Source: an uncultured Lachnospiraceae bacterium (GTDB lineage Bacteria > Bacillota > Clostridia > Lachnospirales > Lachnospiraceae). From it: DNA of 32,395 nucleotides. Positions within the stretch are counted from its first letter, which is position 1. Each line of letters starts with the position of its first letter. The notes beneath the pieces were generated by a model. It was not told the DNA's origin and ran no database searches. It was given only the letters and a program-made list of their open reading frames with translations. Below, one piece after another: positions 8,474 through 16,094 of this stretch. Both the position numbers and the translations under genes were made by a program. The stretch covers positions 1-32,395 of the forward strand of contig CANQSK010000018.1 of the NCBI GenBank assembly GCA_947626475.1. The letters run 5' to 3'.

Positions 8474-8502
8474 TTGAAATGTGAGTCAGAATGGGCTAAG
8501 AT
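8474..8502 (+). promoter_or_regulatory. Putative sigmaA promoter for the DUF5721-like gene
   Basis: TTGAAA (8474-8479), N17, TAAGAT (8497-8502). Confidence 0.4.
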
Positions 8503-8547
8503 AAAAGAGACGGTGCGCCGTTACTTTAAAATTGGCGGGGAAAGACG

Positions 8548-9063
8548 ATGATTGCCTTTCGGATAGAGGACAGAAAAAAATTTACGTCAGAGTTGTTCAT
8601 AGGACAGCTGTTTGACCGGTTCTGGGTGAAGGAAGCGGTTTTTGTGACGTTCAGTACATTTTCCATAGACGGCAGGACCAGAAAGGGATACTATACGGCG
8701 GAGGAGCTGGAGGACGGACGGGCAGGAGAGTACGCGGACTGGGCCGCGCTGAAGCCTTTCTGCTACTCTCTGATCAAGGGCAAAAGGCTGCCGGAGCGCT
8801 TTCAGATCGTGTTTCAGCTGCCCCCGGAGCAGACGGAGAAATTTATGACTGCCGGAGGAATGGCCCGGACGCAGGAGCAGCCTCCCGGGCTGTATCTGAA
8901 TGTCCGTTACGGTCAGGGCAACATTGACTGTGTCACGGGAACGGCGGCGGGAGTCTTTACCATGGACAAGTCCCTGGAAAGAGCCTGGGATCAGGCGGTG
9001 GCGGATTATTTCCGAAAGAAGGAGATTCCTTTTGTGACGGACCGGGAACGGGACGGGATATAG
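8548..9063 (+). CDS. DUF5721-like protein, unknown function
   Basis: 171 aa. MIAFRIEDRKKFTSELFIGQLFDRFWVKEAVFVTFSTFSIDGRTRKGYYT. Family assignment from memory of this N-terminus. Confidence 0.65.
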   Translation: MIAFRIEDRKKFTSELFIGQLFDRFWVKEAVFVTFSTFSIDGRTRKGYYTAEELEDGRAGEYADWAALKPFCYSLIKGKRLPERFQIVFQLPPEQTEKFMTAGGMARTQEQPPGLYLNVRYGQGNIDCVTGTAAGVFTMDKSLERAWDQAVADYFRKKEIPFVTDRERDGI

Positions 9064-9075
9064 GGGGGCGACGGG

Positions 9076-9801
9076 ATGGGAGAGAGACTGAGAGGGCGAA
9101 TCGCCATTCTCTCAGATACCCACGGGCTTTTGCGGCAGGAGGTTTTGGAGGCGGTGCAGGGCTGCTGCGCCGTGCTTCACGGCGGCGATGTGGGCAGCCG
9201 GGAAGTGTTGGAAAGGCTGGGCGCCGCCGCGCCGGTCTACGCCGTCCGGGGAAACTGCGACGGCGGCTGGGCCGAGGAACTGCCCGAGAGCCGGACGGTC
9301 ACCCTGCTTGGGATTACATTTTTTATGATACATGACCGGAACACCCTGACCGGGGATGCGGCCCGGGCGGACGTGGCGGTCTGCGGCCATTCTCATCAAT
9401 ACGCAGAGTACCGGGAGGGAGGCGTCCTGTGGCTGAATCCCGGAAGCTGCGGCCCTGCCAGGTTCAGGCTGCCCGTTACCATGGCGGTCATGGAGGTGAT
9501 GGAGGACGGAACCTGCCGGACGGAGCGGATTGAGATTCCCCGGGAGAGGATTTCCCAGGAGAAAACTTCTCAGGCGAAGATTTCCCGGGTGAAGGCTTCC
9601 CGGGCGGCGGAAGCGCCGGTTCCGGCCGATATCCGGCGGCGGATTCCCGGGGTCATGCGGGATATGGACCGGGGGCGGTCCATGGAGGAGATAGCCAGGC
9701 GCGCCGGGATTTCCCGGCAGCTGGCGGAGCAGATCTGCCGCATGTATGTGACTCATCCGGGGGTGGATGTGGATGGAATCCTGCGCAGGCTGGGACTGTA
9801 G
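9076..9801 (+). CDS. YfcE/MJ0936-like metallophosphoesterase with C-terminal helical/HTH-like extension
   Basis: IAILSDTHGLLRQEVL...VLHGGDVGSREVLERL...AVRGNCDGG...CGHSHQYAEYREGGVLWLNPGSCGPAR. Extra C-terminus RSMEEIARRAGISRQLAEQICRMYVTHPGVDVDGILRRLGL. Confidence 0.85.
   Translation: MGERLRGRIAILSDTHGLLRQEVLEAVQGCCAVLHGGDVGSREVLERLGAAAPVYAVRGNCDGGWAEELPESRTVTLLGITFFMIHDRNTLTGDAARADVAVCGHSHQYAEYREGGVLWLNPGSCGPARFRLPVTMAVMEVMEDGTCRTERIEIPRERISQEKTSQAKISRVKASRAAEAPVPADIRRRIPGVMRDMDRGRSMEEIARRAGISRQLAEQICRMYVTHPGVDVDGILRRLGL
9547..9606 (+). repeat. 15-bp (5-aa) imperfect tandem repeat, 4 copies
   Basis: In-frame units RISQE / KTSQA / KISRV / KASRA linking the phosphoesterase domain to its C-terminal extension. 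Confidence 0.7.
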
Positions 9802-9841
9802 ATGCAAGATAAAAACGGGAAGATAGGACTTTTTAACGTTC

Positions 9842-9870
9842 TATACAATCGAAAATTGGTATGATATAAT
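9842..9870 (+). promoter_or_regulatory. Putative toxin promoter (extended -10)
   Basis: TATACA (9842-9847), N17, TATAAT (9865-9870), with TGA immediately before the -10 hexamer (extended -10). Confidence 0.65.
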
Positions 9871-9982
9871 CTGACACATGGGAAACCAGAGCGCATATAG
9901 GCGGCCTACCCTCCAGCTTTTCGGAGGGGCTAACCCTCCGGATATCATGCCCTATGGGCACGAAAGAAAGGAGGGCGTGCCA

Positions 9983-10072
9983 ATGATTACATATTCTGAC
10001 TTAATTCAGATTGGTATATTCATTGTAGCCCTGATAGGTCTTTGTCATCAGATCTTCAGGGGAAAGAAATAG
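9983..10072 (+). CDS. Small hydrophobic putative holin-like toxin (type I toxin)
   Basis: 29 aa. MITYSDLIQIGIFIVALIGLCHQIFRGKK: single TM helix plus basic tail, resembling the Hol-Tox type. RBS GGAGGG at 9970-9975, 7 nt from ATG. Confidence 0.75.
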   Translation: MITYSDLIQIGIFIVALIGLCHQIFRGKK

Positions 10073-10074
10073 CC

Positions 10075-10160
10075 GCCACTACTCGCACTAGTGACGGCGG
10101 CCCGTTAAGGGTTTAACTAATCTATCTGGGGGTAGGCCGTGTCTCTGGCTTTCCCTTTAC
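10075..10160 (-). ncRNA. Candidate antisense antitoxin RNA (boundaries approximate)
   Basis: Minus-strand promoter-like TTGCAC-N17-TATATT (plus coordinates 10190-10195 and 10167-10172) points at the 3' end of the toxin mRNA. An imperfect hairpin, GCCGCCACT..AGTGACGGCGGC, lies at 10074-10102. Confidence 0.45.
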
Positions 10161-10242
10161 ACATCAAATATAACATATCTGAAAGCGTGGTGCAAGTAGT
10201 TTTCGTTATTTTCCCGCCAATTCCCTTATAAAACATAAATTA

Positions 10243-10269
10243 TTAGCACTCACAAGAATTGAGTGCTAA
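10243..10269. promoter_or_regulatory. CIRCE element (HrcA operator)
   Basis: TTAGCACTC-N9-GAGTGCTAA, an exact match to the CIRCE consensus. Confidence 0.95.
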
Positions 10270-10276
10270 ATTCTTG

Positions 10277-10305
10277 TTGACAAATGGCCGGAATCGTACT
10301 ACACT
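10277..10305 (+). promoter_or_regulatory. htpG promoter
   Basis: TTGACA (10277-10282), N17, TACACT (10300-10305), immediately downstream of CIRCE. Confidence 0.6.
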
Positions 10306-10342
10306 GTTTTTATGAAAGCAAAAAGAAAGAAGGATGATTTAT

Positions 10343-12352
10343 ATGGCAACAAAAAAAGGCAGTTTATCTATCAGCAGTGAAAATATATTTCCGGTCATTA
10401 AGAAATGGCTGTATTCCGACCACGATATCTTTTACCGGGAACTGATTTCCAACGGCTGCGATGCCATCACCAAGCTGAAGAAGCTGGAGCTGATGGGAGA
10501 GTTTGAGAAGCCGGAAGACCTGGAGTATAAGATTCAGGTGACGGTCAATTCCACGGACAAGTCCATCGCCGTGACCGACAACGGCCTGGGCATGACCCAG
10601 GAAGAGGTGGACGAGTACATCAACCAGATCGCGTTTTCCGGGGCCCAGGATTTCCTGGAGAAGTATAAGGACAAGGCCAATGAGGATCAGATCATCGGGC
10701 ATTTCGGCCTGGGCTTCTATTCCGCCTTTATGGTGGCGGACCGGGTGACCATCGACAGCCTCTCCTATAAGAAGGGGGCGAAGCCGGTTCACTGGGAGTC
10801 CGACGGCGGCACCGAGTATGTGATGGGAGACGGAGACAAGGATACGCTGGGTACCACGGTGACCCTGTATCTGAACGAGGACAGCGTGGAGTTTTCCAAC
10901 GAGTACCGGGCCCGCGAGGTGATCGAGAAGTACTGCGGCTTCATGCCGGTTCCCATTTTCCTGAACAATGCAACCGCGGAGCCTCAGTATGAGACGATCG
11001 AGAAGGATGAGCTGACGGAGAAGGACACGATCATTGAGACGATCGTGGAGGAGGCCAAGACCGAGGAGAAGGAGAATGAGAACGGAGAGAAGGAGACGGT
11101 AGAGGTTTCTCCGGCGAAGGAGAAATATAAGATTCTTAAGCGGCCGGTGCCCCTTAACGATATCAGTCCTCTGTGGAACAAGCATCCCAATGAGTGCACC
11201 GAGGAGCAGTACAAGGAGTTTTACCGGAAGGTATTTCTGGATTACAAGGAGCCGCTGTTCTGGATCCACCTGAACATGGACTATCCCTTCAACCTGAAGG
11301 GAATCCTGTACTTCCCCAAGATCAATACGGAGTACGACAGCATTGAGGGAACCATCAAGCTGTACAACAGCCAGGTGTTTATCGCCGATAATATTAAAGA
11401 AGTGATTCCGGAGTTTTTGATGCTTTTGAAGGGCGTCATCGACTGTCCGGACCTGCCCCTGAACGTATCCAGAAGCGCTCTGCAGAACGACGGATTTGTG
11501 AAGAAGATTTCCGATTACATCACCAAGAAGGTGGCGGATAAGCTGTCCGGCATGTGCAAGACCGACCGGGAGAGCTATGAAAAATACTGGGACGACATCA
11601 GCCCCTTCATCAAGTTCGGCTGCTTAAAGGACGACAAGTTTGAGGAGAAGATGAACGATTATATCCTGTTTAAGGATCTGAGCGGCAAGTATCTGACTCT
11701 CACCGACTGTAAGGAAGACGCCAAGGAAAAGCACGAGAACATCATCTACTATGTGACTGACGAGAAGGAGCAGGGCCAGTATATTAACATGTTCCGTAAG
11801 GAAGGCTTAAATGCCGTGATTCTGGGTCACAACATTGACAGCCCCTTCATCAATCAGCTGGAGCAGAAGAATGAGGGCCTGAAGTTCCTCCGCATCGACG
11901 CGGACGTAAGCTCCAACTTCAAGGAGGAGGTCGGAGAGGCCGACAAGGAGAGCTTCAAGGCTGACAGCGACAAGCTGACGGAGACCTTCAAGAAGGCTCT
12001 TGCCAACGATAAGCTGGAGATCAAGGTGGAGAAGCTGAAGGACGACCAGGTGGCGTCCATGATCACCGTCTCCGAGGAGAACCGCAGGATGCAGGATATG
12101 ATGCGGATGTACAATATGTACGGAATGGATTCCGACATGTTCGGAGGCATGGGCGAGACCCTGGTGCTGAATGCCAACCATAAGCTGGTTCAGTATGTGC
12201 TGAATCACAGTGAGGGCGAGCTGACGGAGAAGGTCTGCAAGCAGCTTTACGATATGGCCGCTTTAAGCCACGGAAGCCTGACTCCGGAGCGGATGACGGC
12301 GTTTCTGGCCCGCAGCAGTGAGATCATGCTTGGGCTGGTAGGTGAGAACTAA
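10343..12352 (+). CDS. htpG: Molecular chaperone HtpG (Hsp90)
   Basis: RELISNGCDAITKLKKLEL; VTDNGLGMTQEEVDEYINQIAFSGAQDFL; IIGHFGLGFYSAFMVADRV; GVIDCPDLPLNVSRSALQND. Confidence 0.95.
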   Translation: MATKKGSLSISSENIFPVIKKWLYSDHDIFYRELISNGCDAITKLKKLELMGEFEKPEDLEYKIQVTVNSTDKSIAVTDNGLGMTQEEVDEYINQIAFSGAQDFLEKYKDKANEDQIIGHFGLGFYSAFMVADRVTIDSLSYKKGAKPVHWESDGGTEYVMGDGDKDTLGTTVTLYLNEDSVEFSNEYRAREVIEKYCGFMPVPIFLNNATAEPQYETIEKDELTEKDTIIETIVEEAKTEEKENENGEKETVEVSPAKEKYKILKRPVPLNDISPLWNKHPNECTEEQYKEFYRKVFLDYKEPLFWIHLNMDYPFNLKGILYFPKINTEYDSIEGTIKLYNSQVFIADNIKEVIPEFLMLLKGVIDCPDLPLNVSRSALQNDGFVKKISDYITKKVADKLSGMCKTDRESYEKYWDDISPFIKFGCLKDDKFEEKMNDYILFKDLSGKYLTLTDCKEDAKEKHENIIYYVTDEKEQGQYINMFRKEGLNAVILGHNIDSPFINQLEQKNEGLKFLRIDADVSSNFKEEVGEADKESFKADSDKLTETFKKALANDKLEIKVEKLKDDQVASMITVSEENRRMQDMMRMYNMYGMDSDMFGGMGETLVLNANHKLVQYVLNHSEGELTEKVCKQLYDMAALSHGSLTPERMTAFLARSSEIMLGLVGEN

Positions 12353-12394
12353 GGATTTATTTGTGAACGATGCGGCAGGAATGCTGTTGGGACT

Positions 12395-12425
12395 GACGGG
12401 GAGCTATGGACCATGGCTCCCCGTC
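12395..12425. terminator. Near-perfect hairpin after htpG, probable terminator-like structure
   Basis: GACGGGGAGC (12395-12404) / GCTCCCCGTC (12416-12425), with the stem extending into a short loop. Only a weak U-run follows. Confidence 0.5.
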
Positions 12426-12565
12426 ATGCACTATTTTGCGGTAATGTAGGACAGCATTTTGGAAATGATGAAATCCCATGACACATTTTCCGGGATATGA
12501 TATGCTTGAAGCGTAATCAAATGCAGCTTGTTCACGTTTCGAGGGAGAAAAGAGAAGGAGAATGT

Positions 12566-14584
12566 ATGGGAAGATCATCATTACTGCTGCAGCCCCTGAA
12601 GGCCGGCAGCCTGACGCTGAAGAATCGTATTATGTTCCCGCCGCTCACCACAGGCTATGAGGAGAGGGACGGCTCCATCGGCGAGAGAAGTTTTCATTTC
12701 TATGAGAGGCTGGCCAAGGGAGGCGTTTCCTACGTGGTCATCGGTGACGTGGCCCCGGTGAATACGGCCTCGCCGACGCCGAAGCTGTGCGATGACCGGC
12801 AGATTCCCGGTTTTAAGCGTCTGGCCGACGCGCTCCATGCCTATGACTGCAGGCTGGCGCTGCAGATTTTCCATCCGGAGTATGATGTGCCCGGCGTGGG
12901 ACGCATGATCATGGAGTCCATGACGGCGGCCCGGGAGGCACAGGAGGCGAAAGCGGCAGGCGATATGGCAGGATTCGCGGCGAAGATGGAGGAGTCCGGC
13001 AGGATTCGCAGCGGAGCTTACGCAAAGCTCCACCATGATATGCAGCATTTTGTCAGTGAGGCCTCTGTGGAGCAGCTGACGCAGATCAAGGAAGCCATGG
13101 CGGCCTGCGCGAGGCGGGCGGCCGCAGCCGGTGCGGATGCCATAGAGATTCACGGTGACCGGCTGGTGGGCTCTCTGTGTTCTGAGCTTCTGAACCACAG
13201 GACGGACGAGTACGGCGGTTCCTTTGAGAACCGGGTGCGCTATGCCCTGGAGATAGTTGCCGCAATCCGGGAGGCAGCTCCGGAGCTGATGCTGGAGTAC
13301 AAGCTTCCGGTCATCACGGAGAATCCGGACGGCACGCTCCGCGGAAAGGGCGGTCTGAGGCCGGAGGAGGCAAAGAAGCTGGCGGTTCTTCTGGAGAAGG
13401 CCGGCGTGCAGATGCTTCAGGTGGCACAGGCCAACCATACCGGCAATATGGGAGATACGATTCCGCCTATGGGCACGCTGCCTTACAACTGGACGCTGCC
13501 TGTGGCGAAGGAAATAAAGAAGCTGGTGTCGATTCCCATCGTCACGGTGGGCCGGGTCGTCACCGTGGAGGCCGGAGAGGCGATTCTGGCCGCCGGGGAG
13601 GCGGATATGATCGGTTACGGCCGCTCCCTGCTGACGGATCCGGATATTGCTCACAAAGTAGAAAGGGATGAACCTGTCCGCACCTGTCTGAACTGCAATA
13701 AGGGCTGCGTGGACGCGATTCAGAACCGGAAGTACATATCCTGCGTGCTGAACGCGGAGAACGGCGACGAGGAGACCATCTTCATCCGTCCGGGAGAGGG
13801 AGAGAAGAAGGTGGTGGTCGTTGGCGGCGGCATCGCGGGACTGGAGGCGGCCCGGGTGGCGGCGAAGCGCGGTTACCGGGTGACAGTCTTTGAGAAGGAA
13901 GAGAGGCTGGGCGGCCAGATCATCCTGGCGGCGGCTCCGCCGAGAAAATCTGAGATTCTCAGGTCGATTGAATATTATGAGAAGATTCTGCCGGAGCTGG
14001 GCGTGGATCTCCGTCCGGGTCAGCTCTGCACTGTGGAAATGATGAACGGGGCGGACGCGGTTATTGTGGCGGCAGGCGCTGAGAATGTGACGCTGCCGGT
14101 GCCGGGAGCCTGCGGGGACAATGTGGTTTCGGCCTGGGATGTGCTGGCGGGCCGCAGGGAGATCTCCGGCCGGTGCGCGGTCATCGGAGGCGGCCTGGTG
14201 GGAACCGAGACGGCGGAGTATCTGCTGGAGCGCGGCTGCCGGGTATCCCTTATAGAGATGACAGACAAGATCGCGGCGGGAGAATCCACGACGATCCTTC
14301 CGGTAATCCTGGATGATTTTGCCAGACATAAGGCCGCTCAGTATGTGAATACGAAGGTGACGGCGGTCACGAAGGACGGCGTGGAGGCTGTGAATACGGA
14401 GACCGGAGAGAAGATGACTGTGCCTGCCGATTACGTTGTCATGGCAGTGGGGTCAAAGAAGGTGCCTTTTGATGTGACAGGCGTCACTGTGCCGGTCTGT
14501 TTCGTCGGAGACTGCTCCGGGGAGAAGACGGCCGACATCGCGGCAGCGGTGCGCAGCGGATACTTCGCGGCCAACGAGATTTAG
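12566..14584 (+). CDS. OYE / 2-enoate-reductase-like NADH:flavin oxidoreductase (FMN, 4Fe-4S, FAD)
   Basis: N-terminal OYE barrel (LLQPLKAGSLTLKNRIMFPPLTTGYEERDG); 4Fe-4S motif CLNCNKGCVDAIQNRKYISC; dinucleotide motif KVVVVGGGIAGLEAARVAAKRGYRVTVFEK. Confidence 0.9.
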   Translation: MGRSSLLLQPLKAGSLTLKNRIMFPPLTTGYEERDGSIGERSFHFYERLAKGGVSYVVIGDVAPVNTASPTPKLCDDRQIPGFKRLADALHAYDCRLALQIFHPEYDVPGVGRMIMESMTAAREAQEAKAAGDMAGFAAKMEESGRIRSGAYAKLHHDMQHFVSEASVEQLTQIKEAMAACARRAAAAGADAIEIHGDRLVGSLCSELLNHRTDEYGGSFENRVRYALEIVAAIREAAPELMLEYKLPVITENPDGTLRGKGGLRPEEAKKLAVLLEKAGVQMLQVAQANHTGNMGDTIPPMGTLPYNWTLPVAKEIKKLVSIPIVTVGRVVTVEAGEAILAAGEADMIGYGRSLLTDPDIAHKVERDEPVRTCLNCNKGCVDAIQNRKYISCVLNAENGDEETIFIRPGEGEKKVVVVGGGIAGLEAARVAAKRGYRVTVFEKEERLGGQIILAAAPPRKSEILRSIEYYEKILPELGVDLRPGQLCTVEMMNGADAVIVAAGAENVTLPVPGACGDNVVSAWDVLAGRREISGRCAVIGGGLVGTETAEYLLERGCRVSLIEMTDKIAAGESTTILPVILDDFARHKAAQYVNTKVTAVTKDGVEAVNTETGEKMTVPADYVVMAVGSKKVPFDVTGVTVPVCFVGDCSGEKTADIAAAVRSGYFAANEI

Positions 14585-14720
14585 GCTTTCCCTTATTTCC
14601 TGCTGTGCAATTTTTTCTCGTTTCTCTATTCCATATGACACCGGAATTTGCTATAATCAGAGCAGAAACGTTTATTTCGGATAAAAAATATGGGACAGAC
14701 AGAAAAGCAGGAGGGAAGTT

Positions 14721-16013
14721 ATGACCATTACCGAGACACTTAAGCTTTTGGAGACGGAACCGGCGGAGCGGCTGTTTGCGAAGCTGTATGGGGAAGACCA
14801 GACGGAGGCTGCCAGAAAGCGCTACCAGACTTTGATCAAACATTTTGAGGAGAAGTTCGGTCAGAAGGACATCCTTCTGTTCAGCTCTCCGGGGCGGACG
14901 GAGATCAGCGGCAACCATACGGACCATAATTACGGGAAAGTCCTTGCGGGAAGCATCAACCTGGACTGCGTGGGTGTGGCGGCCGTGAATCATTCTGACA
15001 AGGTGAATATCGTAAGCGAGACCTTCGGCCAGGAGTTTACCATCGATCTGAACCATCTGGAGCCCGGCCCGGACAAGGCCGGAACCGTGGACCTGACCAA
15101 GGGGCTTTTGAAAGGCTTTGAGGATTCCGGATATGATATCGGAGGCTTTGACGCCTATGTGACCAGTAATGTCATCAGCTCCGCAGGAGTCAGTTCTTCA
15201 GCTGCCTATGAGATGCTTCTGTGTTCTATGCTGAATACATTTTTTAACGGCAGTCAGATGAGTACGGTGGCCTACGCGCACATAGGCAAATATTCCGAGA
15301 ACCATTACTGGGACAAGGCCTCCGGCCTGCTGGACCAGATGGCCTGCGCCGTGGGAGGTCTGATCACCATTGATTTTGCGGATCCCCTGAAGCCTGAGGT
15401 GGAGAAGATTGATTTTGATTTCGCTTCCCAGAATCACAGCCTGATCATCGTCAATACAGGCAAGGGTCACGCGGACTTAAGCGCCGACTATTCTTCCGTG
15501 CCCAACGAGATGAAGAAGGTAGCGGAGTTTTTCGGGAAGGAGGTCTGCGCCCAGATCACGGAGGAGCAGCTTCTGGACAATCTGGCAGCCGTGCGTGAGT
15601 TTGCGGGAGACCGTTCTGTCATGCGGGCCCTTCATTTCTTTGAGGAGAACAAACGGGTGGACGCTGAGGTGGCGGCTTTGAAGGAGGGACGTTTCGGCGA
15701 CTTCCTGGCCAATATCACCGCCTCCGGCAACTCTTCCTGGAAATGGCTGCAGAACTGCTATACCACGGCGGCCGTTCAGGAGCAGGGAATCACCATTGCC
15801 CTGGCGCTCACGGAACTGTTTATCGCGGAGAAGGGCCGGGGCGCCTGCCGTGTTCACGGCGGAGGGTTTGCCGGCGTCATTATGGCCATGCTGCCCAACG
15901 ACCTGGTGGACGAGTATGTGGAGATGATGGAGAAGCGCATCGGGGCGGGCAATGCCTACCGGATGAGCATCCGGCCCTACGGAGCCATCTGCGTCAACAA
16001 TGAGATTTGGTAA
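14721..16013 (+). CDS. Galactokinase-like GHMP kinase
   Basis: FSSPGRTEISGNHTDHNYGKVLAGSINLD; ISSAGVSSSAAYEMLLC; GACRVHGGGFAGVIMAML. Upstream extended -10 TGCTATAAT at 14649-14657. Confidence 0.85.
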   Translation: MTITETLKLLETEPAERLFAKLYGEDQTEAARKRYQTLIKHFEEKFGQKDILLFSSPGRTEISGNHTDHNYGKVLAGSINLDCVGVAAVNHSDKVNIVSETFGQEFTIDLNHLEPGPDKAGTVDLTKGLLKGFEDSGYDIGGFDAYVTSNVISSAGVSSSAAYEMLLCSMLNTFFNGSQMSTVAYAHIGKYSENHYWDKASGLLDQMACAVGGLITIDFADPLKPEVEKIDFDFASQNHSLIIVNTGKGHADLSADYSSVPNEMKKVAEFFGKEVCAQITEEQLLDNLAAVREFAGDRSVMRALHFFEENKRVDAEVAALKEGRFGDFLANITASGNSSWKWLQNCYTTAAVQEQGITIALALTELFIAEKGRGACRVHGGGFAGVIMAMLPNDLVDEYVEMMEKRIGAGNAYRMSIRPYGAICVNNEIW

Positions 16014-16040
16014 GCGGAAATATAGTAAAAAAATACAAAA

Positions 16041-16082
16041 GCAGGGAGCGGCGTAATGGGCCGGTTCCCTGCTTTTCTATTT
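16041..16082. terminator. Bidirectional terminator
   Basis: GCAGGGA-GCGGC..GGCCGG-TTCCCTGC followed by TTTTCTATTTT on +; the A-run upstream gives a U-run on -. Lies between convergent genes. Confidence 0.85.
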
Positions 16083-16094
16083 TGTACGGATCGT

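Noticed and set aside
8474-8502. Shared regulon between promoters at 8474 and 25203 (both TTGAAA-N17-TAAGAT)
   Set aside because: Only the core hexamers match; spacer and flanks differ. Chance similarity of sigmaA-type promoters is the simpler explanation.
9878-9982. N-terminal extension of the holin-like ORF (64-aa version)
   Set aside because: Its start lies at the predicted TSS without an RBS. The internal ATG at 9983 has a strong SD, and the upstream codons coincide with RNA structural elements.
12581-14329. 582-aa minus-strand ORF
   Set aside because: Entirely antisense to the OYE-like flavoprotein; no recognisable domain or RBS context.
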